Origin: Camellia lanceoleosa
Taxonomy: Eukaryota > Streptophyta > Magnoliopsida > Ericales > Theaceae
Length of the DNA stretch: 64,000 bases
Direction of reading: 5' to 3'
Assembly (NCBI GenBank): GCA_025200525.1
Contig: CM045758.1
Coordinates: 169,894,101 to 169,958,100 of the forward strand
The notes below the pieces were generated by a model. The model was not told the origin of the DNA, did not search any database, and was given only the letters and a program-made list of their open reading frames with translations. The translations under genes were made by a program, and so were the position numbers. Of the stretch, positions 47,001 to 57,740 are shown piece after piece. Positions within the stretch are counted from its first letter, which is position 1. Each line of letters opens with the position of its first letter.

Positions 47001-49080
47001 CTCACAACTATTAAATTAATTATCAAAAAAAGTCAACAATCATTCCGAAGATAATTTTTTTAGTCGAGTTAAAATGATCAAAATACTAAATAACCAATTA
47101 AAATAGTCTATTCTCAAAGAGACCATATGCCATTTTCAGTACTGATTGAGTGCTCTAATTTGATAACACTAATGCCAGTTCTAATGAGCTGGCAATGCAA
47201 GGAAAAAAAAAATACACAGAGGCCAAACTATCACATTAATAGTGAGGCCCACATAGTACCACATCATTGGTTAATTAGTGATTTTCAATTAATGGTCTGA
47301 ACCATTTTTCTATTTTTTTTCCTATGTATATGTGGCAAAATAGTGGCAAGACAATTGTACTTTGAAAAAAGAGTTGACCCTCATATTAGTTGAGTGATTA
47401 TTGAGTAATTTTCGAATATTATGATTGATGAAAAAGATAAAATATTATGATTTCATATTAAATGATTAAAAAATATAATAAATAATAATTGATGAAAGAA
47501 TATGAATATGCAACATTCGAAAGTATCTAATAATTTTCCATATTGGTGATATCACCATATTGGCATCACCCTCAACGGAATTTTTACTCTAATGAAATAC
47601 AATTGTGTGTTTTTTCTCACACTCAAATTTGCAACAGGTGAAAGCGGTGTCGCCGTTTCTAAGCATGTGCTCGGACGTGTGCGATCGAGCGGAGGACATG
47701 CGAGCCTCGATCATCCTCCTCCACTTCCACAAACACCGACGAATAGACGGAAAAATGGAGACAGGAAAGGAAGGAATTAGGACGACGAACCAGAAGGTGC
47801 TTCGGCACGCAAAGTGCTCGGTGGCGATTCTGGTGGACAGAGGGCTGACGGGGAAGACTGTGGCTTCGGGATCGGAGAGTTTGCAGCACGTGTCGACGTT
47901 GTTTTTCGGGGGACCGGATGATCGGGAAGCACTGGGATTTAGTAGGAGGCTGGTGATGGATCATCATATAAACCTGACGATAATAAGGTTTTTGCCAGGG
48001 TCAGCCAAGGATAGGAATGTTGGGGTCAATGTGGCGCATAGGGAGGAGGAGGTTTTGATGGCGATATCGGATCATGAGACGGAGAATGAAGCCGACACCG
48101 CTGTCTTGACTGAGTTCTATAACAGGTATGTTTTGGGGATTGACTTTTATGCATTTCACAAGAAATTTCACCGCTGGAGTGACACACACTAATTCTTATT
48201 TTATGTTTTTGATTTCAAAAAATAGGTTGACAGATGATATTGGATTGGACTAGACCCTGTAGTCCAGATGCATATTGTTTTTATATTTATTTATTGAACT
48301 AATAATGTTGTGTGATTACATTTTCAAACCATGGTGAACTTACTGTGCTGCATACTAAAAACCATTGCTACTATGGATATCATGTGAATGTCATTAATAT
48401 TCAATTGTATGATAAAAATATGTAAGCATTATAAGCTAATGGTGTTTAGTGTGTTTTTCACACCTTAGCATTATCGGCCTTTCCACTTGCATTGGTAACA
48501 TTAAAATTTTTACATTCACATAAGATTGTATCTTGATCTTAAATTTGTGAAAAAAATGGAAAAAAGAAATGTAGTAACTAAATTTTATCCTGTTTTTTAT
48601 TTTTTATTACAAAAAACTAATGACATATGTATCGATTAAATGCTAGAGAATCCCTTTTTTCTTTCACAAATCTGAAATTCAAACACAGTTTAACTGTTCA
48701 TATTAGCCTAGCAGTCTAATTTAAAGATCTTCATAAACCACTGTGCTGTGTGGTAACCAAGATGTTCTTATTGTCATCAATTGTGACACTATGGTTGTTA
48801 ATTATTAGGTACGTGACATCGGGTCAGGTGGGATACGTAGAAGTATGTGGAAACCGGAGCACAGACAGCAGCGGCGCTAAGGGACATGGCGGACATGTAC
48901 TCACTATTCATAGTCGGAAAAGGTGGGAGAGGGCATTCCCCCTTAACCTCAGCGATGAGTGACTGGGAAGAGTGTCCTGAGCTCGGCACAGTTGGAGATC
49001 TCTTGGCTTCTACAGATTTTGATCTGAGCGGTTCTGTTTTGGTGATTCAACAACATAGGATCTCAAACGATGAACAATAG
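41717..49080 (+). CDS. CHX28: CHX-family cation/H+ antiporter (CHX28-like), five exons, two frameshifts
   Basis: Monovalent cation/proton exchanger of the plant CPA2/CHX family, which acts in plasma membrane or endomembranes in K+, Na+ and pH balance. Exons: 41717-41869, 44408-45406, 46113-46537, 47638-48125, 48809-49080. All introns are GT-AG and together they code for about 780 residues, the family length. Exon 1 gives the first membrane helix (FFQLLLKPFGQPGPIAHIL). Exon 2 has the Na_H_exchanger domain with SGFVLGPTGLSR, SNSASPIVNCLATEW and SSLISDMYAVVLLV (transport Asp near residue 188). Exons 3-5 encode the soluble C-terminal domain with HKHRRIDGKME, CSVAILVDRGL, FFGGPDDREALGFSRRLV and YSLFIVGKGGRG. 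The N-terminal ELFNPVLTMGMQVS favours CHX28, from memory. In exon 3 one base is missing at GGGTGATGG (46521-46529), creating TGA. In exon 5 two bases are missing at GTAGAAGTATGTGG (48837-48850). Everything else is conserved, so these may be sequencing errors or very recent mutations. Confidence 0.88.
42723..44212 (+). mobile_element. 5'-truncated LINE copy in CHX intron 1
   Basis: Flanked by an 11-bp direct repeat AAAAGTGACAT (42712-42722 and 44213-44223). The insert ends in ATAAAATTTTTCTTTGCCGATC followed by a poly(A) run, the tail style of plant LINEs, and starts CTCCGGGCCTCC. Between them is a strongly G/T-biased 1.3 kb with no RT motif. Poly(A), variable-length target duplication and 5' truncation together indicate target-primed reverse transcription. 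Confidence 0.7.
43982..44065. repeat. Homopolymer of 84 T
   Basis: An uninterrupted run of about 84 T within the LINE-like insert, preceded by further T-rich sequence from 43905. Runs of this length are rare and hard to assemble, so the true length is doubtful. Confidence 0.85.
46910..47124. mobile_element. PIF-family MITE in CHX intron 3
   Basis: The left end GGTCTTGTTGGACTAGAGGCTATTT and the inverted right end GGTCTCTTTGAGAATAGACTATTTT are imperfect inverted repeats of about 25 bp around an AT-rich 215-bp body. It is bounded by TAT/ATAT on both sides. It lies 370 bp after the donor of exon 3. Confidence 0.65.
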
Positions 49081-50644
49081 CAATTCATGGTATATATACT
49101 CTTATAGCCAATTCCATTCGGTTCATCATCTTTAACTGCTCTTTCTTTTGATGTGGCTGCAAATTCTCTGATTTGAGGCGAACGATGTAATGTCACACAA
49201 TTTTCATGGCATTTGCCGTATAAATGAAGATTGTATTGGGTGAGCTCTGGTCGTCGGATGTTTAAAACAATATAATGTTTTGATGGGGAAGTTCATTTCG
49301 TGTAGGGGTTTTGCATAGGATCACCAACTTGTAGAAAGATAATTTCAATTATTTTTTTTTCACTTTTTTCAAACTTGTAGAATGAAGAAGAATCTAAGTA
49401 GAAATGAAAGAAAAGCTTTCATCTCATTTTTTATTCAAGACATGAAAATTTGTTTCATTTGTACCCTCTTTCTCTGTTTGCAGCATAGTTGTTATGTGTA
49501 AAGTTGTGAAAACTGACTCAATTGTAACCGTACGAGTAAAGCTATATAATAAAATTTTGGAAAATGCTAGGTTTCATGAAAAAAGGATTATGAAAACCAT
49601 CATGAAAGGATCTGTACCGTTAGATCATGAAAATCATACCTGATCTAGCAGTGCGAGATCCTTTCATGATAGTTTTCATGATTTTTCCATCAAACCTAAC
49701 ACATCCCTAAAATTTTGTACAAAATTTTATTCAGAATTATGTGCTTATTTGTAATCTTTTCATTTGAATCTGGAACCCCAATTATTATGGTTCATAATTT
49801 CTATTGGAAACCTGCTGGAGTTTTGGACTCTAATTTGTGAGTAAAATTTCAATATAATATTGACATTGTATGACATCACCATTTAATAATAAACTTATAT
49901 GGGAAGAATAAATCCATTAATCATCTTGTCACATATCGTAAAAAAAAAATAACAAGTTATTATTAGGCGGTGATATCATGTCAATGGTATCATTGCTATA
50001 TTAATATTTTTTTTTCCCTGAGGCGTCTCCAAAGGAGTTGCCAAAACTATAACTTGGCAAAAGTGATAAAGAAAAGGGTCTTCAATGGCTTGCTATTTTT
50101 CTTGCCAAATATAATAGATGTCATTTTTGTTGTCAAATTTGACAAGAAAAATAGCAAGTGCCAAACATGTCACATCATCAAAAATCAATAATTTTTTTTG
50201 CTCCGAATCAGTTGAAAAAATAGAATGCATTCATTAGGAAAACCTCCCAAAATCTTTGATTTTTTTTTTCCTGCAAAATTCACCATTTTTATCACAGAAT
50301 ATTCACCATTTATAATTTGAGAAGGTTTATTTTTATATGAAGGTTATTACTGTTTATAATTTTTAATTTGTTCTTCAATCAAAACTCACAATTTTTTTAA
50401 AATTTGTATTCTGCATTAAAAATCCAATTCAAAACAAACCCTCTAAGACAACTACAAATAAGTAAAAGACGAACAATTACTGAACAATATAACAACATAT
50501 CAAAATACCAAATAATCATAGAGAATTGAGAAGGCACATATAAAGTAACATGTTCATCATCATTGTCACTGTCGGGAGATTTAGAGGAGGGACCAAGACA
50601 TAAAGATTAGGTACACTCTAGTTCCTTTGGATCGACTCCTCGAA
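49081..50644. other. CHX 3' flank, no further gene seen
   Basis: AT-rich sequence beyond the CHX stop. It contains the foldback element at 49568-49698. At about 50079-50165 a short inverted repeat pairs GCTTGCTATTTTTCTTGCCA with GACAAGAAAAATAGCAAGTG. No coding signal. Confidence 0.5.
49568..49698. mobile_element. 131-bp foldback element 0.5 kb after the CHX stop
   Basis: The left arm TAGGTTTCATGAAAAAAGGATTATGAAAACCATCATGAAAGG and the inverse of the right arm, TAGGTTTGATGGAAAAATC then ATGAAAACTATCATGAAAGG, pair over about 47 bp with few mismatches. The loop is about 35 bp. No target duplication was recognised. If transcribed with the CHX 3' UTR it would form a stable hairpin. Confidence 0.7.
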
Positions 50645-50674
50645 CAATGTGCTAGGAAAACATATGATTCCTCA

Positions 50675-51845
50675 CACTACAACAAAGCAGTTTTGGCGAC
50701 TAAAATTAAAATTTAAATCATTGAAAGTAAGCCAATAGGCGACTAAAACGAGTTAGTAGCCAAATTTGATCACTTCGGCGACTAAAGACTTTAGTCGCCA
50801 AATATCACGAGTTTTAGCGACTAAAAGTAAGTTTAGTTGCGAATCTGAGGTTTTTAGCGACTAAAACAATTTTAGTAGCCAAAAGCGAGTTTTGGCGACT
50901 AAAGACATTTAGTAGCCAAAAGTATAGCTTTGGCGACTAAAAATAGTTTAATCGCCGAATATGGGTGTTTACGAGAACAATTTTTTTTGTCGCCAAAAGT
51001 AAAGGTTTTTGGCTACTAAAAAAAATTTAGTAGCTAAAAGTGGACAATTGGCGACTAAAATTGTGTTTAGTCGGCAAAAGTGGAGGTTTTGGCGACTAAA
51101 AATTAGTTTAGTCGCCGAAAGTACTAATTTTTAGGCGGAAATTAATTTTTTTAGCGACAAAACAGTAATTAGTAGCCAAAACATATAGAATTGGCGACTA
51201 AAATTCATATTTAGTCGCCAAAAGTACTCTCTTCTTTTTTTTAGTAAATAATTTATTTTTTTCATAAAATATATTAAATAAAAATAATTATTTTTATATA
51301 TACAATTTTCTATTATTACCAGCGAATGTAGTATATAAATAATATATGATGCATTAATATTCACGTGATGTTTGGGTGGTGTAGTAGGGAATGAGTGTTG
51401 CTAAAGGCGCAGTGGAAACATGTGTTGGACGTTGCAGGTTCGAACCTTGGGAGCAGCTGAGGCAAATTTTTTTTTTTTCTTAAAAATGGTTTTGGCGACT
51501 AAAGTTGTTGGTCGCCGAAAGTTGTACGTTTTGGCGACGAAAATTTTAGTCGGCAAATGTTTAAATAATATAAAAAAAAATTCAATATTGGCGACTAAAA
51601 GTTTAGTCGCCAAAGGTCTAATTTCCAAAAATGGAATTTCATTTGGTGACAATTTCTTTAGTCATTTGGACAATTGGTGACTAACAGTTTTATTAGTCGC
51701 CCTAGGTATCCGCGACGACGTATTGGCGACAACAGTGGCGACTGAAAGTTTTTGACGGAGAAAGTGTAAATGGGACCTTTGGCGACTAAAAAATGACTTT
51801 TGGCGACTAAAAATTTAGACGCTGAAGGTGTATTTTTTTGTAGTG
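50675..51845. mobile_element. Non-autonomous CACTA (En/Spm) element, 1.17 kb
   Basis: The left end CACTACAACAAAGCAG and right end TTTTTTTGTAGTG are inverted CACTA termini. The target duplication is TCA (50672-50674 and 51846-51848), 3 bp as expected. The body consists of repeats of TTTTGGCGACTAAA and its inverse TTTAGTCGCCAAAA, more than 25 copies in both orientations. No transposase. Open frames within it are repeat translations. It is inserted in the Copia LTR and so is younger than it. Confidence 0.92.
51395..51450 (+). other. tRNA-derived segment (pol III A and B boxes) inside the CACTA element
   Basis: AGGCGCAGTGG (51405-51415) fits the A-box consensus TRGYNNAGTGG except at the first base. 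GGTTCGAACC (51437-51446) is a perfect B box. The spacing of about 21 bp is shorter than in a tRNA gene and no cloverleaf is evident, so it is more likely a captured SINE or tRNA remnant than a tRNA gene. Confidence 0.55.
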
Positions 51846-52448
51846 TCACAAGTAAATTAATTAATGGGAATAAAAATTAATGCAGAAAAATTAAATCAAA
51901 AGCAACACAAGAATTTTACGTGGTTCCCTTAATGTGAGAATGCGTCCACGGGATCAAAATCCGATTCCACTATCAACCAAAAGTTTTCAAACGATTACAA
52001 AGGAGACAAGAATGGTCTCATAAAACTACCCTTAGATGAATTCTAAATAATCACAAATAAATAAGAGGAAAGATCTCACCAAATAAATGAACAAAAATTT
52101 TCGAAATAAATTGTAAAAGATCTAAAATAATAACCCAAATCAACTTCACCAAAGCTGCCGAAATACACCACAAACAAACGGAGCACACACACTCAACTTT
52201 CTCCACCGAATTGGTTTTTTCAATGTTGTAGTAGCCGCCTGTCCCTTTCTTTGTGAAGTACAAACAATATATACATTAGATATATATATACTATTAAATC
52301 TTGAGTTTTGTAATCAAATCCTAATTGTATCCAAATTGAATTTGGTTTCTACAAATTAAATATAATATATAAAAATATATTATAACTAATACCAAACCAA
52401 ATTAATTTTTTTTTTCAAAACCAATTGGGTCTTAAACTCTAATAAGGA

Positions 52449-52475
52449 GATATACCCCAACAATTCTCTCCCTAT
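52449..52475 (-). other. Polypurine tract of the Copia element
   Basis: Minus-strand AGGGAGAGAAT lies directly before the 3' LTR start TGTTGGGG (LTR border at 52462), the expected plus-strand primer. Confidence 0.6.
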
Positions 52476-52479
52476 CGAC

Positions 52480-53142
52480 TTAGGTGGAGACATCAACCAT
52501 ACCCGCCAAAGTTCGACACTTCAAATGTTTGCCCCTCGACAAAGTTTTAGTCAACATATCCAAAATATTATCATCCGTGTGAACCTTTTCGAGTTGCAAC
52601 AATTTCGAATCTAACACATCACGAATCCAATGGTATCTCACATTAATGTGTTTCGATCTTGAATGAAAAGTAAAATTTTTACTCAAATGAATAACACTTT
52701 GACTATCACAATAAAGCACATACTTTTCTTGCTTTAAACCTAACTCTTGCAAAAATTTCTTCAACCATAACTCTTCTTTACAAGCTTCTGTAATGGTAAT
52801 AAATTCAGCTTCGGTAGTTGAGAGAGCAACATATTTTTGTAATTTAGATTGCCATGCCACAGCTCCCCCTGCAAAAGTCATCAAATACCCCGAAGTAGAT
52901 TTCCTAGAATCAATATCACCAGCCATGTCAGAATCTGTGAACCCATCAAGCACCGGCTTACCATTTCCAAAACACAAACATACCTTTGAAGTCTCTCGAA
53001 GATACCTCAGAATCCATTTTACCGCTGCCCAATGTTCTTTACCCGGATTAGAGAGAAACCGACTTACCACACCAACGGCGTGAGTAATATCGGTCTTGTA
53101 CAAACCATGGCGTACATCAAAGAACCAAGCTATTTGAACCAT
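52480..53142 (-). pseudogene. Copia RNase H region
   Basis: Open minus-strand frame of 220 codons. It carries GFTDSDMAGDIDSRKSTSGY (first Asp), ALSTTEAEFITITEACKE (Glu), LYCDSQSVIHLSKN (Asp) and NVRYHWIRDVL, the standard Copia RNase H C-terminus. The upstream half joins the reverse transcriptase in a different frame near 53140. The domain itself has no stop. Confidence 0.88.
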
Positions 53143-54200
53143 AAGGAACTTTCAACATCTCTTCTTTGCCTTTCTCACTTGTAGGACATTGATTTGAACT
53201 AAGCTTGAAGTGGCCTGCAAGTGGACAACCAACCGGCTTTGCTTTATTCATGTTGAACCTCTCAAGAACTTTCTCAATGTAACTTTCTTGAGACAACCAA
53301 ATCAATCCCTCTTTGCGATCACAAACAATTTTCATACCAAGAATTTGCTTTGCCAATCCTAAATCTTTCATAGCAAAAGACTTGCTCAACTCCAATTTCA
53401 ACCTGTTAATCATGGTAGAATCTTGACCCACAATTAACATATCATCAACATAAAGCAAAAGAATAATAAATTTATCATCCGAAATTTTTTTCACAAACAC
53501 ACAATGGTCCGAAGTGGTTTTTAAAAAACCATTATCATCATGAAAGAGTCAAATTATTTGTACCATTGCTGCGGGGCTTGCTTGAGGCCATACAAATTTT
53601 TCTTCAATTTGCAAACAAATTTCTCTTTCACTTTCTCCACAAAACCTTCTGGTTGTTCCATGTAAATTTCTTCTTCAAGATCACCGTAAAGAAATGCAGT
53701 CTTCACATCAAGTTGTTTCACTTCAAGGTTCATACTTGCAGCCATGCCAAGTACAACCCGAACATAAGACATCTTTACAACCGATGAGAAAATCTCGTCA
53801 AAGTCAATACCTTTCTTTTGCCCAAAGCCTTTCACAACAAGACGTGCCTTGTACCTCAGATTCTTGCCATCATTCTTCAATTTAAAAACCCACTTATTTT
53901 TCAGAATTTTCCTCCCTTTAGGCAACTTCACTAAATCATAAGTCTGGTTTTCAAGTAAGGAATTCATCTCCTCGTCCATGGCCTTTTTCCAATCACCTTT
54001 CTTTGTATACTCAATTACTTCTTGGTAGCTCTTAGGCTCCCTTTGATCGGAAATCAACACAAATTCATTGGGATGATACTTTCTTGAAGGTTGTCGGTCC
54101 CTTGTAGATTTCCTCAACTCAAGTTGTGGTGGCGGTTCTTGAGTTAGATGCTCTTCCTCAATTTCTGGCTCAACTTCATTAGGATTAGCATCATCCTCTA
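53117..54200 (-). pseudogene. Copia reverse transcriptase, split into two frames
   Basis: The first part (to 53554) contains ILKNKWVFKLKNDGK, RYKARLVVKGFGQ, QLDVKTAFLYGDLEEEIYM and LYGLKQAPQQWYK, which is RVT_2. The frame changes between 53554 and 53500. The second part has IILLLYVDDMLIVG with the catalytic YVDD pair and KDLGLAKQILGMKI, and stops near 53117. Function would need both parts joined. Confidence 0.88.
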
Positions 54201-55285
54201 CATCTTCAATAGGTAGCTGCACATCTCCCCCGTTTTCATCATCAACTGAAGATGAAGGAGATGAATCTATGTCAATGAGATCACTAGTTTTTGGCTCCGG
54301 TTGATCACCTTTGCAAAAGTCTTTAATTATTTGGTCTTCAAGAAACACAACATCACAGCTTCGAATGACTTTCTTGTCGACCAGATCCCACAATCTATAC
54401 CCAAATTCATCACGCCCATAACCAAGAAAAATACATTGTCTTGACTTACTATCAACCTTGGACCTCTCATCTTTTGGAATGTGAACAAAAGCTCGGCAAC
54501 CAAACACTTTCAAGTGCTCATAAGACACATCTTTGCCGGTCCAAACTCTTTCTCGAACATCACCATTCAAAGGATAGAAATGAGACAAATTGATCACGTC
54601 AACCACTGTCTTCAATGCCTCACTCCAAAAGGATCTTGGCAATTTAGCTTGTGAAAGCAAACACCTTGTTCTTTCCACAATGGTGCGGTTCATCCTCTTG
54701 GCAACTCTATTTTGTTGAGGAGTCTTCTTAACTGTCTTTTGACGCCGAATACCTTGGCTGTGACAATACTCATCAAATGGCCCAATGTATTCACCACCAT
54801 TAATACGATCGAATGCACTTCAATTTACGCCTGTTTTTCTTTCAAACATGGCTTTGAAAATATAAATACTTCTAGAACTTGATCTTTAGTTTTTAGTAGA
54901 AAAGTCCAAACTTTCCTTGAATAATCATCAATGAAAGTAACAAAATAAAGTGCACCACCATGTGTTCTAACTTTTAAGGACCACAAACATCCGAATGAAT
55001 CAACTCCAAAACATTTTCTTTTCTAGAGGCAACATTTTTATGAAAAGAAACTCTATGTTGTTTACCCGCCAAACAATGAACACAAGTTTTAAGATGTGTA
55101 CCTTTCAAACCGGGTAGAAGCTCTTTCTTGAACAAAACTTGTAGCCCATTTTCACTCATATGGCCAAGCCGCTTGTGCCATAATTCGGTAGAAGTATCAT
55201 CTTCTAGTATATTGACAACACCTTTACAAATTTTTTCTTGCATCGAATAAAGTGTATGAGTCTTCTTGCACTTAGCCACCACCAA
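54200..55285 (-). pseudogene. Copia integrase region
   Basis: The HHCC zinc-binding domain is in HKRLGHMSENGLQ ... CVHCLAGKQ (55285-54974). A broken central core region lies between 54974 and 54693, with a frame change near 54980 and stops near 54820-54900. The core end and C-terminal part follow as MNRTIVERTRCLLSQAKLP, FGCRAFVHIPKDERSK and CIFLGYGRDEFGYRLWD (54693 down). An acidic linker leads into the reverse transcriptase. Confidence 0.83.
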
Positions 55286-55303
55286 AGAACCCTTTGTGAG
55301 CTT

Positions 55304-55624
55304 TCATATTCCATCACCAAATTTGTTGTTGAAGCCTTCATCATCTAGCTTCCCAGTAGAGATCAAATTGAGGCGAATGTCGGGAACATGCCTCACATCT
55401 TTAAGCAACAACTTGCAGCCCAAATTTGTTTCCAAGCAAACATCACCCATGCTAATAATCTTGGACAAACCTTCATTACCCATTCGAACAAAACCATAAT
55501 CTCCTTCGGTGTAGGTAGTGAAGAAATCAACTCGAGAAGTCACATGAAAAGAAGCACCAGAATCAATCACCCAATTGCTCTCTTGGCCCACAAAATTGAT
55601 ACAATTATCTTCACAAACAACCAT
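55304..55624 (-). pseudogene. Copia aspartic protease
   Basis: WVIDSGASFHVTSRVDFF carries the active-site DSGAS. VRHVPDIRLNLISTGKLDDE is the conserved second half. The frame ends at a stop near 55304, just before the integrase frame. Confidence 0.87.
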
Positions 55625-55639
55625 GAGATCATCTGTAGT

Positions 55640-56411
55640 AACTGCCGTTGTGTCTTCTTACTTCTTATCCACACTTTTGTCACGCATTTTCTCCTTATTC
55701 TTGAGCTTTCGACATTCTCGCTTCATGTGCCCTTTCTCATGGCAATAATAGCACTCATTGTCTTTCTTTGAAAAAGAATCATCTTTTGATTTGTCACGGC
55801 TTTGATCACGACCATGAGGAGTCTTACACCACCCCCTTGTGTTACTTCAGCCTCTTACAACAAATGCTTCTGAATGAGAGGAACTCACTGATTTTCTTTT
55901 AGTTTCTTCATTCAACAGGCTACTAGTGACTTGGCCCATTGTGACAACTCCATCGGGCGTCGAATTATTAACTGTCATAACCAAAGTTTCCCAACTTTCA
56001 GGCAAAGAACTAAGTAGCATCAAAGCCTGCAACTCATCAACAAAAACAATTTTCATAGAAGCAAGTTGGTTAACAATACTCTTTATTTCATTTAGATGTT
56101 AGGGAATAGGTGTCCTCTCTTTATATTTTAAATTAACCAACTTACGAAACAGAAAAGCTTTATTTGTGGCTGATTTTCTATCATAAATCATGTGTTGAAG
56201 TTTCAGTAACAACATGATGAAACACACTATCATCAATCCATTGACGGATAACACCAATGGCTTTTCGATTAAGCCTCTTCCATTCATCATCTTTCATACT
56301 CTCGGGTTTACCATTATCACCCTCAATGGGTCTATACAAATCTTTACAAAATAATAGGTCATCCATTTTAGTTTTTCAAGTTACCCAATTGCTTCCATTT
56401 AAGCTAGACAT
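55640..56411 (-). pseudogene. Copia gag with CCHC zinc knuckle, interrupted
   Basis: Begins at ATG 56411-56409 (MSSLNGSNWVT) with TGA replacing a Trp codon at the next position. It continues as MDDLLFCKDLYRP and RNRKAIG-like sequence, then frame changes near 56181 and 56099. LMLLSSLPESWETLVMTVNN (about 56030) is the usual gag C-terminal part. The zinc knuckle CYYCHEKGHMKREC (CX2CX4HX4C) is at about 55757-55716. A stop follows near 55657. Confidence 0.83.
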
Positions 56412-56462
56412 CGACTCACATTCTCCTCCATTGATTTACATAAATAATTAAACTCAAATAAA

Positions 56463-56480
56463 CGTAGCTTTGATATCGGT
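56463..56480 (-). other. Primer binding site of the Copia element
   Basis: Minus-strand ACCGATATCAAAGCTACG directly follows the 5' LTR end. TATCAAAGC matches the initiator tRNA-Met complement TGGTATCAGAGC with changes, the usual Copia primer. Confidence 0.6.
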
Positions 56481-57111
56481 TGTTAGGAAAAATATGTGGT
56501 TCCTACAAGTAAATCAATTAATCGAAATAAAACTAATGCGAAAAAATTAAATAAAAACAACACACATGGTTCCTCAGTATGCTGATGCGTCCATGGGATC
56601 GAAATCCGATTCCACTATCAACCAAATAGTTTTCAGACGATTACAAACGAGACACGAATGGTCTCACAAAACCACCCTTAGGTGAATTCTAAATAATCAC
56701 AAATAAACAAGAGGAAAGACCTCACCAAATAGATGAACCAAAATTTTCAAAACCAGAATTGTAGAAGATCCAAAATAATTAACCCAAATCAACTTCACCA
56801 AAGCTGCCGAAATACACCACAAACAAACGGAGCACACACACTCAACTTTCTCCACCGAATTGATTTTTTCAATGTTGTAGCAGCCACCTGTCCCTTTCTT
56901 TGTGAAGTACAAACAATATATATATTAGATATATATATATACTATTAAATCTTGGGTTTTGTAATCAAATCCTAATTGTATCCAAATTGAATTGGGTTTC
57001 TACAAATTAAATATAATATATAAAAATATTATAACTAATACCAAACCAAATTAAAATTCTTTTTCAAAACCAATTGAGTCTCAAACTCCAATAAGGAGAT
57101 ATACCCCAACA
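56481..57111 (-). repeat. 5' LTR of the Copia element
   Basis: Plus-strand TGTTAGGAAAAATATG to ATACCCCAACA. It aligns with the split LTR on the left, including CACACACTCAACTTTCTCCA and the TATATATATACTATTAAATC region. Scattered substitutions indicate an old insertion. Confidence 0.92.
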
Positions 57112-57232
57112 CAATGGACAATGAGACCGAAGATGATGAGTTGGCAGCATTGGGCTAGCTATTGTTCAATCTCATCTTAGCCTTTGCTACAACATTTGTC
57201 ATTGGAGATGCTCTAATATATTTACCTTCTTT

Positions 57233-57384
57233 GGCTTGTTTTGAAAACTTGGTTAAATGTTACTTTTTGACTTTTAACGTATTTTGAGTCACATCATTTC
57301 TTTATTTTTTTACAATTTTTTTTAAAAAAATAAATAAAAAAAAAACAAAAAAGTCAATTTTTAATCTATTTTGCAAAACAAGCC
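57233..57384. mobile_element. PIF-family MITE, 152 bp
   Basis: The left end GGCTTGTTTTGAAAACTTGG and inverted right end GGCTTGTTTTGCAAAATAG are flanked by TTT on each side (57230-57232 and 57385-57387). The interior pairs GTTACTTTTTGACTTTT with AAAAAAGTCAATTTTTAATC. No ORF. Confidence 0.7.
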
Positions 57385-57578
57385 TTTCTCTTCAACTGTT
57401 AGTCCCTTCTCTTGAGATTTAGGTCTATTTCAGAAAGTGACTCTTGTTTAGTTTATTGACTTTTCTTTTGAAAAATGTGTAAAAAAATATAATGGTGATT
57501 TGACCAAGTAAATGTACCACTTTTTTTCTTAATTGTTGAGAGCCCTAAGGTAGACTTGTATCGTGGAATCTTTTCTTG

Positions 57579-57740
57579 GGCTTGTTTGGGAATTTAGTTA
57601 TTTTAATTAGTTTTTTTGATTTTTTGACAATTTTAACTTGGTTAAAATAATTGTGTTTAGCATGATAGTTGGTTATTTATTTATTTATTTATTTTAATTG
57701 ATTTGATGATTATGAGAGAAAAGGTAAAATGATGAGAAAA
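57579..57740. mobile_element. Truncated PIF-family MITE
   Basis: Only a left-type terminus GGGCTTGTTTGGGAATTTAG with TTATTTTAATTAG inside is present. No matching right end is found before 57745, so the copy is truncated or was cut by the neighbouring inverted-repeat element. Confidence 0.5.

Larger units (their letters stand above)
50650..52462 (-). repeat. 3' LTR of the Copia element, split by a CACTA insertion
   Basis: The outer piece 50650-50674 (TGCTAGGAAAACATATGATTCC) and the inner piece 51846-52462 together match the other LTR. The junction sequence around the insertion corresponds to TTCCTACAAGTAAATC in the right LTR. An open frame inside (minus 52263-52051) is shared with the other LTR and is not a gene. 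Confidence 0.88.
50650..57111 (-). mobile_element. Ty1/Copia LTR retrotransposon, minus strand, interrupted by a CACTA element
   Basis: LTRs of 631 bp (right, 5' in element sense) and about 639 bp (left, 3', after removing the insertion) are flanked by a perfect target duplication CAATG (50645-50649 and 57112-57116). Ends in element sense are TGTTGGGG...CCTAACA. The internal order on the minus strand is gag, protease, integrase, reverse transcriptase, RNase H, i.e. Copia. All domains are recognisable but split by several stops and frameshifts. The intact span without the CACTA insertion is about 5.29 kb. YVDDMLI and DSGAS motifs are typical. A Tork-like lineage is possible but not established. 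Confidence 0.92.

Noticed and set aside
51405..51446. True tRNA gene
   Set aside because: Boxes are present but too close together and no cloverleaf arms pair; kept only as a tRNA-derived segment.
51401..51849. Open frames rich in LVAK/ATK phrases
   Set aside because: Translations of the GGCGACTAAA repeats of the CACTA element.
52051..52263. Open frame shared with 56697-56912 (minus strand)
   Set aside because: Both lie at the same place in the two Copia LTRs; similarity reflects LTR identity, not a gene.
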